A stretch of DNA of 64,000 nucleotides from Thioalkalivibrio sp. ALMg11 (GTDB lineage Bacteria; Pseudomonadota; Gammaproteobacteria; Ectothiorhodospirales; Ectothiorhodospiraceae), in NCBI RefSeq assembly GCF_000377905.1, contig NZ_KB898872.1:62001-126000 (forward strand). The letters are read 5' to 3'. The stretch's first letter is position 1. Each line of letters opens with the position of its first letter. The position numbers were made by a program, and so were the translations under genes. Of this stretch, positions 20,052 through 30,347 are shown in pieces. The notes under the pieces were generated by a model. The model searched no databases. It saw only the letters and a program-made list of their open reading frames with translations, and was not told the origin of the DNA.

Positions 20052-20818
20052 CCTTCACGCTCCAGTCGGCGCAGCTCGGTCATCTCGTCGCTGTCCGGGT
20101 GATGACGACTCAGGCGTTCGGCACAGGCATTGGCCGCTCGGCTGTTGCCCAGCGCGCGTTCGGCCTGATAGCAAAGAAGCAGGGTCTCGGCATTTTCGAC
20201 CCCCTGGCTGTCCAGTCGCTGCAGGAAGGCCCGCGTCTGCATCGGCCGGTCGCCCTGATAGGTCAGCCGGGCCATCTCCAGAAGCGCGCGGGGATACTGC
20301 GGATTGAGTTCCAGCGCCCGGCGCAACTGCCGCTCGGCCTCCTCGGCATCACCCGCGTCGGCGTGACAGACGCCGGAGTTCATATGGGCGATGTCGCGGC
20401 GATCGTAATCCGGGTTTTTAATCGCCTTGGCAAACAGCTCCTGAGCCTCGTCGAAGTCCTCGCGGGCGCAAAGCAATGCGCCCAGATTGGTCTGCGCAAA
20501 GGGATTGTCCTCGTCGCGCCGCAGGGCCCGGCGATAGTGTTCCTCGGCGCGGCCCAGCTGGTCCTTGCGCTCGTAGATGGCTGCCATGCCGATATTGGCG
20601 AGGACATAGCCGGGGTCATAATCCAGCGCCCGACGCAGGTTGCGCTCGGCCTGTTCGAACTCACCCTCGCGAAGATACCCGATGCCCAGTTCCGCATGCA
20701 CCTCGGCGGCATTCTCGCGTTCGCCGGACACCGGTCGATCGGCCGTGGCGGCACAGCCACCCAGCAGCAGCGCCAGGGTCAGAACCCCGGCCAGGCGCAA
20801 ACCTGCGCGTCCAGTCAT
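20048..20818 (-). CDS. pilW: type IV pilus biogenesis lipoprotein PilW/PilF (TPR)
   Basis: Lipoprotein (lipobox LLGGC, Cys ~22) with about six tetratricopeptide repeats (for example [35 protein letters not shown]). This is the pilotin that helps PilQ secretin assembly in the outer membrane. The 256-residue length fits. It is sandwiched between rlmN and rodZ with 4-nt overlaps on both sides, the standard position of pilF/pilW. Confidence 0.92.
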   Translation of the reverse strand: MTGRAGLRLAGVLTLALLLGGCAATADRPVSGERENAAEVHAELGIGYLREGEFEQAERNLRRALDYDPGYVLANIGMAAIYERKDQLGRAEEHYRRALRRDEDNPFAQTNLGALLCAREDFDEAQELFAKAIKNPDYDRRDIAHMNSGVCHADAGDAEEAERQLRRALELNPQYPRALLEMARLTYQGDRPMQTRAFLQRLDSQGVENAETLLLCYQAERALGNSRAANACAERLSRHHPDSDEMTELRRLEREG

Positions 20819-21969
20819 GAAGCCCTCCGATCCGTCTGTGGCAACTCGGCATGCAGGCGGAACATGCGCATGCCACGATTGGTTCGATCCTCGACCTGCC
20901 CTACCAACTGCCCGCAGGCGGCATCGATGTCATCGCCCCTGGTGCGCCGGACGGTCGTCACGTAGCCGGCCTTCTGCAGGCGCCGCTCAAAGGCCAGCAC
21001 GGTGGCCTCCGACGGGCGTTCGAACGGCGCCCCCGGGAACGGGTTGAACGGGATCAGGTTGATCTTGCCGGGAATGCCACGCAACAGCCCGGCAAGCTCA
21101 TTGGCGTGCTCGGGCTGGTCGTTCACGTCGGCCAGCAGGACATATTCGAAAGTCACACCGCTGTGGGCATCGGTCGCCTCCACGTAGCGGCGGCAGCTGT
21201 CCAGCAGCGCGGCGAGCGGGTACTTGCGGTTGATCGGCACCAGACGGTCGCGCAGGGCGTCGTTTGGGGCGTGCAGGCTCACGGCCAGCGCGACATCGGT
21301 GTGCTCACTCAGGCGATCCAGGGCCGGGACCAGGCCGGAAGTCGAAAGGGTTACGCGCCGCCGGCTGAGACCGTAGGCATTGTCGTCGGTCATTAACTGA
21401 CAGGACGGGACCACCGCATCGAAATTGGCCAGCGGCTCGCCCATACCCATCAGGACCACGTTGCTGACCGCCCGCTTGCGGCCTTCCGGCGCCGGGAGGC
21501 GCTGCATGGCCAGCCATACCTGACCGATGATCTCGGCACTGGTCAGATTGCGGTTGAAGCCCTGTTGCGCCGTGGAGCAGAAGGTGCAGTCGAGCGCACA
21601 ACCGACCTGGGAGGAGATGCACAGCGTGCCGCGCCCGCCCTCGGGGATGAAGACGGTCTCGATGGCATTGCCGTCGGGGAGCCGCAGCACCCATTTGACG
21701 GTGCCGTCGGAGGAGGCCTTTTCCAGACCGATCTCGGGCACGCGGATCTCGGTCTCGCGCACCAGGCGATCGCGCAGCTTGCGCGATACGTCGGTCATCT
21801 GCTCGAAATCGGTGACCCCGCGCTGATGGATCCATTTGACCAGCTGGGTGGCACGAAAACGCGGCTCACCCCACTGCGCCAGCAGCTCGACGAGCTGTTG
21901 GTGGCTGTAGCCCAGGAGATTCAGGGGGGTGGAGGATGCGTGTGCCATAACAGGGACCGGTTGGCTCAA
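20815..21969 (-). CDS. rlmN: dual-specificity RNA methyltransferase RlmN
   Basis: Radical SAM enzyme that methylates C2 of A2503 in 23S rRNA and A37 of tRNAs. The cluster motif C-ALD-C-TF-C is clear, and the GMGEPL and [11 protein letters not shown]-binding segments follow. Downstream Cys residues include one in DAACGQL, where the methyl-carrier Cys is expected. It is 384 residues, close to E. coli RlmN. The 4-nt overlap with pilW indicates coupling. A second in-frame ATG lies seven residues in. Confidence 0.96.
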   Translation of the reverse strand: MSQPVPVMAHASSTPLNLLGYSHQQLVELLAQWGEPRFRATQLVKWIHQRGVTDFEQMTDVSRKLRDRLVRETEIRVPEIGLEKASSDGTVKWVLRLPDGNAIETVFIPEGGRGTLCISSQVGCALDCTFCSTAQQGFNRNLTSAEIIGQVWLAMQRLPAPEGRKRAVSNVVLMGMGEPLANFDAVVPSCQLMTDDNAYGLSRRRVTLSTSGLVPALDRLSEHTDVALAVSLHAPNDALRDRLVPINRKYPLAALLDSCRRYVEATDAHSGVTFEYVLLADVNDQPEHANELAGLLRGIPGKINLIPFNPFPGAPFERPSEATVLAFERRLQKAGYVTTVRRTRGDDIDAACGQLVGQVEDRTNRGMRMFRLHAELPQTDRRAS

Positions 21970-22056
21970 GTCCCCTAGTGTACTGTGCCGAAGGGATGCC
22001 TGCCTACGGGGCCCGGTGTGCGGTGCAACCGGACCCCGTAGCGCCTGCGGGCCGTC

Positions 22057-22488
22057 TTATCGGGTGCGCGGGCAGACGCCGTCGTCACCAAAGAAGAAAG
22101 CGATCTCGCGCTCGGCGGTCTCCGGGGCGTCGGAGCCGTGCACGGCGTTCTCGTCGATGGACACGGCGAAGTCGGCACGGATGGTGCCCGGGGCCGCTTC
22201 CTTCGGGTTGGTCGCACCCATGATGTCGCGGTTCTTGGCAATGGCGTCCTCGCCTTCCAGGGCCTGCACCAGCGCCGGGCCGGAGATCATGAACTCGACC
22301 AGATCGTTGAAGAACGGGCGTTCCTTGTGCACGTCGTAGAAGCCTTCGGCCTGCTCGCGGCTCAGGTGCATCATGCGCGCGCCGACGACCTTCAGACCGG
22401 CCTTTTCGAACCGGCTGATGATGTCGCCGATGGCATTCTTGGCAACGGCGTCAGGCTTGATGATGGAAAGGGTGCGTTCAACGGCCAT
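22057..22488 (-). CDS. ndk: nucleoside diphosphate kinase
   Basis: Transfers the gamma-phosphate from ATP to NDPs. It is 143 residues, with [15 protein letters not shown] at the N-terminus and the active-site histidine in [16 protein letters not shown]. The 31-codon upstream in-frame extension is not conserved; AGGAG lies 9 nt before the chosen ATG. It is downstream of the isc operon and upstream of rlmN, a common order. Confidence 0.97.
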   Translation of the reverse strand: MAVERTLSIIKPDAVAKNAIGDIISRFEKAGLKVVGARMMHLSREQAEGFYDVHKERPFFNDLVEFMISGPALVQALEGEDAIAKNRDIMGATNPKEAAPGTIRADFAVSIDENAVHGSDAPETAEREIAFFFGDDGVCPRTR

Positions 22489-22550
22489 GGGGAGGCTCTC
22501 CTGGTACTTGGATTGAATATCTCGGTCGCTGGGCCCGGCTGCAAACGCGA

Positions 22551-22572
22551 GAACCCGCCGAACGGCGGGTTC
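22551..22572 (-). terminator. hairpin between iscX and ndk
   Basis: A 9-bp perfect stem (GAACCCGCC / GGCGGGTTC) with a 4-nt loop. On the minus strand it lies after iscX and just ahead of ndk. Only a short broken T stretch follows, so it may act as a weak terminator or attenuator of isc read-through into ndk. Confidence 0.45.
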
Positions 22573-22655
22573 CCAACGCAAAAAAGACGCGGACGCAACG
22601 TGCGGCGCGTAGTCTAGCGACCTGACGCCCCTGCAGCAACGTCACCGGCCTTGAT

Positions 22656-22852
22656 TCACCACGCAGCGCACGAAGAAGCTCAAGGGCGGATTTACCACAG
22701 GGAGCACAGAGGACACGGAATAGGTACAGGGAAAAGCACAGAAGTATCGGGATACGGCTTCAGATCGTTGAGCCCGCCCTGCCACCGGGTATGCCGTCCA
22801 ACTTCTCTGTGCCCTCTGTGGTTACAAAGGCTATGCGCTTCGTGGTTCTTCC
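22656..22852. repeat. intergenic inverted repeat with nested 'CCACAG..GCACAGAG' arms
   Basis: Two pairs of imperfect inverted arms are nested. The outer pair is CACGCAGCGCACGAAGAA near 22659 with GCGCTTCGTGGTTCTTCC near 22835. The inner pair is TTTACCACAGGGAGCACAGA near 22690 with TCTCTGTGCCCTCTGTGGTTA near 22803. The fill between is unstructured. From memory, similar arms recur between genes in many unrelated environmental bacteria. No gene fits in this 373-bp gap (22489-22861) between iscX and ndk. Confidence 0.6.
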
Positions 22853-22861
22853 AAAACCGTG

Positions 22862-23065
22862 TCAGTCGTCGACGTCGGCCTCGTCCATCCAGGCGAGCTG
22901 GATCGCCTCGAGGACGCGCTCGCCCGAGCGTTCGGGGTCGTCATCGAATTCCGGCAGGTTCATCACCCACTGACGCAGATCCACGAAATTGATGTTCCGC
23001 GGGTCCACATCCGGGTGCTCGTCGGCCAACTGGATCGCAATTTCCTGGGTTTCGGTCCACTTCAT
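22862..23065 (-). CDS. iscX: IscX (YfhJ), Fe-S assembly accessory protein
   Basis: A 67-residue acidic protein with the IscX pattern: KWTETQEIAIQLADEHPD, then NFVDLRQWVMNLPEFDDDP and EAIQLAWMDE. IscX binds IscS and iron and modulates cluster assembly. It is the last gene of the isc operon, 14 nt after fdx. Confidence 0.95.
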   Translation of the reverse strand: MKWTETQEIAIQLADEHPDVDPRNINFVDLRQWVMNLPEFDDDPERSGERVLEAIQLAWMDEADVDD

Positions 23066-23079
23066 CGCTTATTCCTTGA

Positions 23080-23418
23080 TCAGTGGTTCTCGGAGACCTG
23101 GTTAATGGTGTACTTCGGCAGCTCGACCACCAGATCGTTGTCGGTCACGATCGCCTGACAGGACAGCCGCGAGTCCGGCTCCAGGCCCCAGGCCTTGTCG
23201 AGCATGTCTTCCTCGTCCTCGGTCGGCTCGTCCAGGCTGTCAAAGCCCTCGCGCACATAGACGTGGCAGGTCGTGCAGGCGCAGGACTTCTCGCAGGCGT
23301 GCTCGATCTCGATGCCGTTTTGCAGCGCGAGATCACAGATGCTGATGCCCGACGGGGCCTCGAGGGAGGCGCCTTCGGGGCAGATTTCCTCGTGGGGCAG
23401 AAAGATTACCTGGGGCAT
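23080..23418 (-). CDS. fdx: ISC-type [2Fe-2S] ferredoxin
   Basis: Electron donor for Fe-S cluster assembly. It is 112 residues from MPQVIFLPHEEICPEG. The ligands form the adrenodoxin-type pattern: C-EKS-C-A-C-TT-C, then a distal Cys in RLSCQA (four ligands plus one extra Cys typical of Isc Fdx). It begins 4 nt after the hscA stop. Confidence 0.96.
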   Translation of the reverse strand: MPQVIFLPHEEICPEGASLEAPSGISICDLALQNGIEIEHACEKSCACTTCHVYVREGFDSLDEPTEDEEDMLDKAWGLEPDSRLSCQAIVTDNDLVVELPKYTINQVSENH

Positions 23419-23422
23419 GTTC

Positions 23423-25306
23423 TCAGTTCCCTGCGTCGTATTCGCTAACGTTGTGACCGGCGAGTGCCCGCCGGATGCTGTCATTCATGCGCCGCGCGAC
23501 GAAGGCCTCGGAGGCCTGCTCGACGCGCTTGCGCGCGGCCTCGATCGCGTCCGGGTCGTCGCCCTTCTCGCGTTCGGCGCGCAGGGCATCGCGCGCCTGT
23601 TCGATAGTCTGGCGCTCCTCCGGCTCCAGGTAGCGATCACCATCGGTCTGCAGCGCGGCGTCGATCGCCTCCAGCACGCGGTCGGCCTCCACCTGCTCCT
23701 CGCGCAGGCGGCGGGCCTCCATGTCATCGCGCGCTGAGGACGCCGAGTCGCGCAGCATCTGCTCGATCTCGGAATCGGTCAGGCCGTAGCTCGGCTTGAC
23801 CTCGATATGTGCCTCCACGCCCTGGGTCTGTTCGCGCGCGGTCACGTTGAGCAACCCGTCGGCATCCACCTGGAAGGTCACGCGGATGCGCGCGGCACCC
23901 GCCACCATCGGCGGGATGCCGGACAGGGTGAACTGGGCCAGCGAGCGGTTGGCATCCACCACGTCGCGCTCGCCCTGCACCACATGCAGGGACATCGCCG
24001 TCTGGCCATCCTTGAAGGTGGTGAATTCCTGGGCCCGCGAGACCGGGATGGTGGTGTTGCGCGGGACAATGAACTCGACCAACCCGCCCATCGTTTCCAG
24101 GCCCAATGACAGTGGGATCACGTCCAGCAGCAGCAGTTCGGTATCGGGCTTGTTGCCGGCCAGGATGTCGGCCTGCTGCGCGGCGCCAATCGCCACCACG
24201 CGGTCCGGATCGATCCCGGCATGCGGGACCCGACCGAAGAAACCTTCCACCGCCTCGCGGACGGCGGGCATGCGGGTGGAGCCACCCACCAGCACGACCT
24301 CGTCAATCGCATCCGTCTCCAGGCCGGCATCCGCGAGGACCTGCTGGCAGGCCTTCATGGTGCGATCCAGCAATGGACGAGCCAGCCCTACGAGGGTTTC
24401 CCGATCGAGCTCGCCGGACCAGGTGGAGCCGTCCGCGCGCACGACCTCGACCGGGGTGCTCTCGGCGTCAGTCAGGGCTTCCTTCGCCTGACGCGCGGCC
24501 AGCAACACACGACGGAGGCGCTGCGGGTCGTTCTCGCCGCCCATCCCGGCCTGGTTCAGTAGCCAGTCGGCGATGGTGCGGTCGATGTCATCGCCGCCCA
24601 GGGCCGAGTCGCCACCGGTCGCCAGCACCTCGAACACGCCTCGGCGCAACTGCAATATGGAGATGTCGAAGGTCCCGCCGCCCAGGTCGTAGACGGCGAT
24701 GGTGCTCTCATCACGCTGATCCAGCCCGTAAGCCACGGCTGCTGCGGTCGGTTCGCTGATCAGGCGGAAAACGTTCAGCCCCGCCAATTGCGCGGCATCG
24801 CGCGTGGCCTGGCGCTGGGCATCATCGAAGTACGCGGGCACGGTGATCACCACGCCCTCGAGTTCGTCGCCCAGGGTCGCCTCAGCCCGCTGGCGCAGGG
24901 TATGGAGGATATCGGCGGACACCTCCACGGCGGTCTTGTCGCCGGCGGCCGTCTCGATCCGCGGCACGCTGGACTCGCCAGTCTTGAGGCGGAACGGCAA
25001 CTCACCGGACAGGCGCGCGACATCCGCCGCTCCGCGCCCGATCAGGCGTTTAACCGAGGCGATGGTGTTATGCGGATCATCCGCCGCGTGTTCCGCGGCT
25101 GCATGCCCCACGCTCACCCCGTCCGCAGCGTAGTGCACCACTGAGGGGAGGATATGCCGACCCTGCTCGTCGGGCAGGGTATTCGCCTCGCCACTACGAA
25201 CCGTGGCGACCAGCGAATGGGTCGTGCCGAGGTCGATCCCGGCCGCGAGGTGGCGCTGATGCGGCGCGGACTCGGCTCCGGGTTCGGTGATCTGCAATAA
25301 CGCCAT
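23423..25306 (-). CDS. hscA: Fe-S cluster chaperone HscA (Hsp70)
   Basis: Specialised Hsp70 that, with HscB, releases clusters from IscU. It is 627 residues. The ATPase domain shows [25 protein letters not shown] and [12 protein letters not shown]; the substrate-binding domain begins near residue 395. It is in the standard position after hscB. Confidence 0.97.
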   Translation of the reverse strand: MALLQITEPGAESAPHQRHLAAGIDLGTTHSLVATVRSGEANTLPDEQGRHILPSVVHYAADGVSVGHAAAEHAADDPHNTIASVKRLIGRGAADVARLSGELPFRLKTGESSVPRIETAAGDKTAVEVSADILHTLRQRAEATLGDELEGVVITVPAYFDDAQRQATRDAAQLAGLNVFRLISEPTAAAVAYGLDQRDESTIAVYDLGGGTFDISILQLRRGVFEVLATGGDSALGGDDIDRTIADWLLNQAGMGGENDPQRLRRVLLAARQAKEALTDAESTPVEVVRADGSTWSGELDRETLVGLARPLLDRTMKACQQVLADAGLETDAIDEVVLVGGSTRMPAVREAVEGFFGRVPHAGIDPDRVVAIGAAQQADILAGNKPDTELLLLDVIPLSLGLETMGGLVEFIVPRNTTIPVSRAQEFTTFKDGQTAMSLHVVQGERDVVDANRSLAQFTLSGIPPMVAGAARIRVTFQVDADGLLNVTAREQTQGVEAHIEVKPSYGLTDSEIEQMLRDSASSARDDMEARRLREEQVEADRVLEAIDAALQTDGDRYLEPEERQTIEQARDALRAEREKGDDPDAIEAARKRVEQASEAFVARRMNDSIRRALAGHNVSEYDAGN

Positions 25307-25337
25307 CGGGTCTTCGGCTCCTTCACACGGCCGCGGA

Positions 25338-25862
25338 TTACCCGCGCGCCAGGTTCTGTCGGGTTCGTTTCAGTTCGTCCAGCAAGCGGTCAAAAAAGCG
25401 CAATTCCAGCACCCGGTCCTTGGCCTCAGGCGCCGGGTCCAGTGGGTCCTTCAGGGCATCCGCGACCTTTGCCCGCGCCTCGACCCGGGCCTGTTCCAGC
25501 TCCTCGCCGGCGACCTCCAGTGCTGCACTGTCCCTGGCCGCTGCGGCCTCTTCCATGCGTTCGCGCCATTCGATCTGTGCCTCGATGAACTCGATGTTCT
25601 GGCTGGTATCGCGTTCCGGATCGAACGCCACGCCGGTGCGCTCCAGCAGATGCAGCGCACGGCGGTAGTCATCCCCGAGGATCGCGTAGGCCTCGTTCAC
25701 GTCGGCCGCCACCGCCGCCGCCATGCGCCGGGCCTGGTCGCCCTGGCGCACGAAGCGATCCGGATGCAACTCTGCCTGCAGGCGGCGAAAGCGCTCGTCC
25801 AGCTGTTGCCGGTCCACCTCGAAGGCGACCGGCAGGTCGAACTGCTCGAATGGGTCGTTCAT
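25338..25862 (-). CDS. hscB: Fe-S cluster co-chaperone HscB (J-protein)
   Basis: A 174-residue J-domain protein that delivers IscU to HscA. The J domain keeps the HPD tripeptide (LHPDRFV, ~residues 32-38), and the C-terminal three-helix IscU-binding domain is present. The start [11 protein letters not shown] is chosen by similarity; the frame opens earlier but with unrelated residues. Confidence 0.95.
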   Translation of the reverse strand: MNDPFEQFDLPVAFEVDRQQLDERFRRLQAELHPDRFVRQGDQARRMAAAVAADVNEAYAILGDDYRRALHLLERTGVAFDPERDTSQNIEFIEAQIEWRERMEEAAAARDSAALEVAGEELEQARVEARAKVADALKDPLDPAPEAKDRVLELRFFDRLLDELKRTRQNLARG

Positions 25863-25967
25863 CAACTCTCGGCCTCGGGAAGCACTGGCGACGCACTGAC
25901 AAAAGAAAAGGGGTGGGACGACGACCAGCAATCGGCCGCCATGCACCACCCCGGATGCGATATTCAG

Positions 25968-26291
25968 TCAGATACTGAAGCTTTCACCACAGCCGCATCG
26001 GGCCTTCTCGTTCGGGTTGTTGAACTTGAACCCCTCGTTCAGGCCTTCCTTGCCGAAATCCAGCTCGGTGCCATCGAGGTACACGAGGGACTTCGGGTTC
26101 ACCACCAGCTTCACGCCGCGATCCTCGAACACCGTATCGGTGTCCTCGATATCGTCGGCAAACTCCACCACGTAGGCCATGCCGGAGCAGCCGGTCGTCC
26201 TGACAGCCAGCCGAACACCCACGCCCTTGCCCCGTTGATCGAGGAAGTTGTGGATCCGCTCGGCTGCGGGTTCGGTCACTGTAATCGACAT
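25968..26291 (-). CDS. iscA: A-type Fe-S carrier IscA
   Basis: A 107-residue A-type carrier with the three ligand cysteines: one in TTGCSGMAY and two in CGCGESF near the C-terminus. It accepts clusters from IscU. It sits 7 nt after iscU and 105 nt before hscB. Confidence 0.96.
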   Translation of the reverse strand: MSITVTEPAAERIHNFLDQRGKGVGVRLAVRTTGCSGMAYVVEFADDIEDTDTVFEDRGVKLVVNPKSLVYLDGTELDFGKEGLNEGFKFNNPNEKARCGCGESFSI

Positions 26292-26298
26292 AGCTCCC

Positions 26299-26709
26299 TC
26301 AGGCAGACTGCTTCTCGGCTTCCGCGGCCTCGCCGTGGCGCTCCTGGTAGTTGGACACGGCCGCCTTGATCGCGTCCTCGGCCAGCACGGAGCAGTGGAT
26401 CTTCACCGGCGGCAGCGCCAGTTCCTCGGCGATCTGGGTGTTCTTGATCTGGCTCGCTTCTTCCAGGGTCTTGCCACGCACCCATTCGGTGAGCAGCGAG
26501 CTGGAAGCGATCGCCGAACCGCAACCGTAGGTCTTGAACTTGGCGTCTTCGATGATGCCGTCGTCGTTGACCTTGATCTGCAGCTTCATCACGTCACCGC
26601 AGGCCGGGGCGCCGACCATGCCGGTGCCGACCGTGTCGTCGTTCTTGTCGAAACTGCCGACGTTGCGCGGGTTTTCGTAGTGGTCCAGAACCTTGTCACT
26701 ATAAGCCAT
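26299..26709 (-). CDS. iscU: Fe-S scaffold protein IscU
   Basis: A 136-residue scaffold. The three cluster cysteines lie in [19 protein letters not shown] and [11 protein letters not shown], and the HscA-binding LPPVK motif just precedes the last. It follows iscS by 54 nt. Confidence 0.97.
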   Translation of the reverse strand: MAYSDKVLDHYENPRNVGSFDKNDDTVGTGMVGAPACGDVMKLQIKVNDDGIIEDAKFKTYGCGSAIASSSLLTEWVRGKTLEEASQIKNTQIAEELALPPVKIHCSVLAEDAIKAAVSNYQERHGEAAEAEKQSA

Positions 26710-26763
26710 GACCGTTCTCCTGTTGCGTGTGTACGCGTTGCGTTAGTGGTGTCGAGCGGGCCC

Positions 26764-27987
26764 TTAGTGGGCCGCCCACTCGACGGTGCTCAAATCGACG
26801 CCGTCCTGGTACATCTCCCACAGTGGCGAGAGTTCGCGCAGTTTCGCGACCGCGGCGCGCACAATCTTGACCGTGTGGTCGACCTCTTCCACCGTCGTAT
26901 AGCGACCGATGGAGAAGCGGATGGAGCTGTGGGCCAACTCGTCGTTGCGCCCCAGGGCGCGCAGGACGTAAGACGGTTCCAGACTCGCCGAGGTACAGGC
27001 CGAGCCGGAGGACACGGCGATGTCGCGCAACGCCATGATCAGGCTCTCGCCCTCGACGAAGTTGAACGACACGTTCAGGTTGTGCGCCACGCGCTGCTCC
27101 TGATCGCCGTTCAGATAGACCTCTTCCATGCCGTCGAGACCCGTCCACAGACGGTCGCGCAGCATGCGGATGCGCTCCAGTTCGGAACCCATCTCGGCAC
27201 CGGCGAGCGCGAAGGCCTCGCCCATGCCGACAATCTGGTGCGGTGCCAGCGTGCCGGAGCGCATGCCACGCTCGTGGCCGCCGCCGTGCATCTGCGCCTC
27301 GATCCGCACGCGCGGCTTGCGGCGCACGAACAGCGCGCCGATGCCCTTCGGGCCGTAGGTCTTGTGCGCGGAGAAGCTCATCAGGTCCACCGGCAGGCTG
27401 GACAGGTCGAGCGCCACCTTGCCGGTCGACTGGGCCGCGTCCACATGGAACACGATCCCGCGCTCGCGGCACAGGTTGCCGATCGCCTCGATGTCCTGGA
27501 TCACGCCGATCTCATTGTTCACGTGCATCACCGAGACCACGATGGTGTCGTCGCGCATCGCGTCCTGCAGCTCCTGCAGATCGACCAGGCCGTTTTCCTT
27601 CACGCCCAGGTAGGTGACCTCGAAGCCCTCGCGCTCCAGCTGACGCGTGGTGTCGAGCACGGCCTTGTGCTCGGTCTTCACGGTGATGATGTGCTTGCCC
27701 TTGCGCTGGTAGAAGTGCGCCGCACCCTTGATCGCCAGGTTATCGGCCTCGGTCGCGCCGGAGGTCCAGATGATTTCCTTGGGATCGGCACCAACAAGCT
27801 CGGCGACCTGGCCGCGGGCATTCTCCACCGCCTTTTCCGCGCTCCAGCCAAAGCTGTGGCTGCGCGAGGCGGGATTGCCGAACAGGCCGTCCTTGGTCAG
27901 GCAGCCGGCCATCTTTTCGGCCACACGCTGGTCGGCCGGCGTGGTCGAGGAGTAGTCGAGGTAGATCGGCAGTTTCAGGTCACTCAT
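26764..27987 (-). CDS. iscS: cysteine desulfurase IscS
   Basis: PLP enzyme that mobilises sulfur from cysteine for Fe-S clusters and tRNA thiolation. It is 407 residues, group I. The PLP-lysine is in [11 protein letters not shown] and the mobile-loop catalytic cysteine in [10 protein letters not shown]. It starts 6 nt after the iscR stop. Confidence 0.97.
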   Translation of the reverse strand: MSDLKLPIYLDYSSTTPADQRVAEKMAGCLTKDGLFGNPASRSHSFGWSAEKAVENARGQVAELVGADPKEIIWTSGATEADNLAIKGAAHFYQRKGKHIITVKTEHKAVLDTTRQLEREGFEVTYLGVKENGLVDLQELQDAMRDDTIVVSVMHVNNEIGVIQDIEAIGNLCRERGIVFHVDAAQSTGKVALDLSSLPVDLMSFSAHKTYGPKGIGALFVRRKPRVRIEAQMHGGGHERGMRSGTLAPHQIVGMGEAFALAGAEMGSELERIRMLRDRLWTGLDGMEEVYLNGDQEQRVAHNLNVSFNFVEGESLIMALRDIAVSSGSACTSASLEPSYVLRALGRNDELAHSSIRFSIGRYTTVEEVDHTVKIVRAAVAKLRELSPLWEMYQDGVDLSTVEWAAH

Positions 27988-27993
27988 TGCGCG

Positions 27994-28506
27994 TTAGCTC
28001 CTTTCCGCGGCCGCTTTGGCGGTCGCATGGCTTTTTCCGGTCGAGGCTTGCAGGGGGGCGCCGTGCATCACGACCTCCTGCACACCGTCTTTTTTCATTT
28101 CTTCCCGATGGCGCTGCAGCACGTCCGCCAGCGAGCGGGTGCTGAGGAAGTCGTAGACCTGCTGACTCAGATCGGTCCACAGGTCGTGCGTCAGGCAGCG
28201 CGAATCCGAATTGCAGTTGGCCTTGCCGCCGCAACGGGTCACGTCCACCGGCTCGTCCACCGCGACCACGATGTCGGCCACGCTGATCCCCTCCGGTTCG
28301 CGGCTGAGGGCATAGCCCCCGCCCGGCCCGCGACTGCTGTTCACCAGCCCCTTGCGCCGCAGCCTGGAAAAAAGCTGCTCCAGATAGGACAATGAGAGCT
28401 TCTGCCGCCGCGCCACTTCGGCCAGGGATACCGGCCCGTTGCGGGTGTGCATCGCCACATCCAGCATGGCGGTGACGGCGTACCGGCCTTTGGTCGTCAG
28501 TTTCAT
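27994..28506 (-). CDS. iscR: Fe-S-responsive transcription factor IscR
   Basis: Rrf2-family regulator, 170 residues. The winged-helix domain ([17 protein letters not shown]) is followed by the cluster-binding triad C92, C98, C104 and H107, the same numbering as E. coli IscR. It should repress its own operon when it holds a [2Fe-2S] cluster. A matching operator lies at 28548-28572. The tail is longer than in E. coli and rich in Ala/Lys. The ATG at 28506 is used rather than the in-frame one at 28518. Confidence 0.96.
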   Translation of the reverse strand: MKLTTKGRYAVTAMLDVAMHTRNGPVSLAEVARRQKLSLSYLEQLFSRLRRKGLVNSSRGPGGGYALSREPEGISVADIVVAVDEPVDVTRCGGKANCNSDSRCLTHDLWTDLSQQVYDFLSTRSLADVLQRHREEMKKDGVQEVVMHGAPLQASTGKSHATAKAAAERS

Positions 28507-28547
28507 GGTTGAGTGCACTTGTCAGTCATTTGCCGGCAAGCTTAGCA

Positions 28548-28572
28548 ATACCCGAGCAAAATGATCAAGTAT
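28548..28572. promoter_or_regulatory. IscR type 1 binding site in iscR promoter
   Basis: On the minus strand the site reads ATACTTGATC, five bases, then CTCGGGTAT, which closely resembles the E. coli iscR type 1 sites (ATAGTTGACC... / ...CTCGGGAAT). TTGATC inside it can serve as -35, and TGCTAAGCT about 18 bp further as an extended -10. Apo/holo-IscR feedback on the isc operon is the expected role. The site overlaps the stop codon of cysE. Confidence 0.75.
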
Positions 28573-29392
28573 TCCCCTGCGATTTACGTTCTTGTTCGCT
28601 CGCGGCGTTCGGCGGAACCTCGCACTCGTCCGGCTCCAGACCCTCCAGGTCACAGGCCTCCAGCGGGCCCGAATCGTCCTCGCCCAGGGCCTCGCCCGGG
28701 TCGATACCGGCGCGCTTGAGCGCCTGGCAGGCCCGCTCCATGCGCTCGTCCAGATCATGCACGCGCTGTACGATACGGTGGATTGCGTTGGCCACCGGGT
28801 CTGGCATATCCCGCGACAGGCCGTAGGCATCGAATCCCATGCGGTCCGCCATCTGCTGGAAACGCGGATCCGGCTCGGGCCGCGGGCCGAGCACCCGGGC
28901 GGGGATGCCGACCGCGGTCGCCTCCGCCGGGACATCCTTCAGCACCACTGCGTTGGAGCCAATGCGCGCGTGGTCGCCCACATGGATCGGGCCCAGCAAT
29001 TTGGCACCCGCACCGATCACCACCTCGTTGCCGAGCGTCGGGTGGCGCTTGCCGCCTTCCCAGGTCGTGCCGCCCAGGGTCACCTGGTGGTAGATCGTGC
29101 AGTCGTCGCCGACCTCGGCGGTCTCGCCGATCACCACACCCATGCCGTGATCAATAAAAAACCTCCGGCCTAGGGTCGCCCCCGGGTGGATCTCGACCCC
29201 GGTCACCCAGCGGCTGAAGTTGCCGATCACCCGGGCCAGCCAGCGCAGGCGATGCGTCCACAGCCAGTGCGAGACGCGGTGATACCACAGCGCGTGCAGG
29301 CCGGGATATGCGGTCAACACCTCGAACGCGTTGCGTGCCGCCGGATCGCGATCAAACACGCAGCGAATGTCCTCGCGCATCCTGTCAAACAT
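28565..29392 (-). CDS. cysE: serine O-acetyltransferase
   Basis: First step of cysteine synthesis: acetyl-CoA plus L-serine gives O-acetylserine. The N-terminal helical part is followed by a left-handed beta-helix of hexapeptide repeats ([35 protein letters not shown]). The active-site His residues in DHGMGV and IYHQVT are present. At 275 residues it has a ~60-residue acidic C-terminal extension rather than the short tail that gives feedback inhibition in enterobacterial CysE. It sits directly before iscR, supplying the sulfur source for IscS. Confidence 0.95.
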   Translation of the reverse strand: MFDRMREDIRCVFDRDPAARNAFEVLTAYPGLHALWYHRVSHWLWTHRLRWLARVIGNFSRWVTGVEIHPGATLGRRFFIDHGMGVVIGETAEVGDDCTIYHQVTLGGTTWEGGKRHPTLGNEVVIGAGAKLLGPIHVGDHARIGSNAVVLKDVPAEATAVGIPARVLGPRPEPDPRFQQMADRMGFDAYGLSRDMPDPVANAIHRIVQRVHDLDERMERACQALKRAGIDPGEALGEDDSGPLEACDLEGLEPDECEVPPNAASEQERKSQGNT

Positions 29393-29449
29393 GGGCTGGC
29401 CTCAAATCCCGAGTCATCCGCTAGGTTATCACGCCGGTTTCCGGCGCCC

Positions 29450-30187
29450 TCAGCGGCCCCTTTCGGTGTGCGTCAATATACCGCGCAGCATACGCACCTC
29501 GCTGCCGGTCAGTCCGGCGCGCATATAGACGTGCCGCAAGCGCCGCATCAGATTGCGAGGATTGTCGGGGTCGAGCACCTCGATGGTCGTAAGGGCCTGC
29601 TCGAAATGGCGGAACAAACCCTCCATCTCCGCCTGGGTCGCGAGCGGGTCGCGCGCCTCCCCCGCCTCGCTCGCCTGCCCGGGATCCGTTCCGGTCAGGG
29701 CCGCCATGCGTAGCGCGTAGGTCATCACCTGCACGCTGCCGGCAAGGTTCAGGGAACTGAAATCCGGCACCGTCGGGATCTGCACAAACGCGTTGCAATG
29801 ATCCAGCTCGGTGTTGGTCAAACCACTGTGTTCACGTCCGAAAACCAGGGCCACCGGCCCCTGGGCCGCGTTCGACAGTGCCTGCCCAGCCGCCACGTCC
29901 GGGCCCAGCACCGGTACCGAGTGGGTGCGCAGCCGGGCACTGGTGCCCACCACCCACACGCAGTCGGAGACCGCGGCGGCCACGTCATCCACCACGCGCG
30001 CCCGCGCCAGCAGGTCATCCGCCCCGGAGGCCAGCGCCGTGGCATCGGCATGCGGAAACCGCTCCGGCGCCACCAGCACCAGATCCGTCACTCCCATGGC
30101 CTTCATCGCGCGCGCCGCGGAGCCAATGTTGCCCGGGTGCGTCGTGCCCACCAGCACGACCCGCACCCGGTCCAGGCGTTCTTCCAT
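29450..30187 (-). CDS. trmJ: tRNA (Cm32/Um32) methyltransferase TrmJ
   Basis: SPOUT-family 2'-O-methyltransferase acting on position 32 of tRNAs. It is 245 residues. GTTHPGNIGSAARAMK, ALVFGREHSGLTN and SLNLAGSVQVMTY form the knotted SAM site. The ATG at 30187 (GGAG 9 nt upstream) is used; an in-frame ATG at 30208 is an alternative. It diverges from suhB, the usual gammaproteobacterial arrangement. Confidence 0.95.
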   Translation of the reverse strand: MEERLDRVRVVLVGTTHPGNIGSAARAMKAMGVTDLVLVAPERFPHADATALASGADDLLARARVVDDVAAAVSDCVWVVGTSARLRTHSVPVLGPDVAAGQALSNAAQGPVALVFGREHSGLTNTELDHCNAFVQIPTVPDFSSLNLAGSVQVMTYALRMAALTGTDPGQASEAGEARDPLATQAEMEGLFRHFEQALTTIEVLDPDNPRNLMRRLRHVYMRAGLTGSEVRMLRGILTHTERGR

Positions 30188-30347
30188 TCGTGGAGTCTCC
30201 GTTGCCATGCCCACATCAAAGCCCGCGGATTGTACACAGGGGGGCTCTCGACTTCCCAAAAAAGAGCGGCTTGTGTATTGTTCGCGGCCTTCCCGCGGCG
30301 CGTGCGCGCGTCCGCCGGACACCCCGAAGAACACCAGGAGACACCCC

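Noticed and set aside
26248-28395. 715-codon plus-strand frame
   Set aside because: Antisense to iscU, iscS and iscR; no protein family seen.
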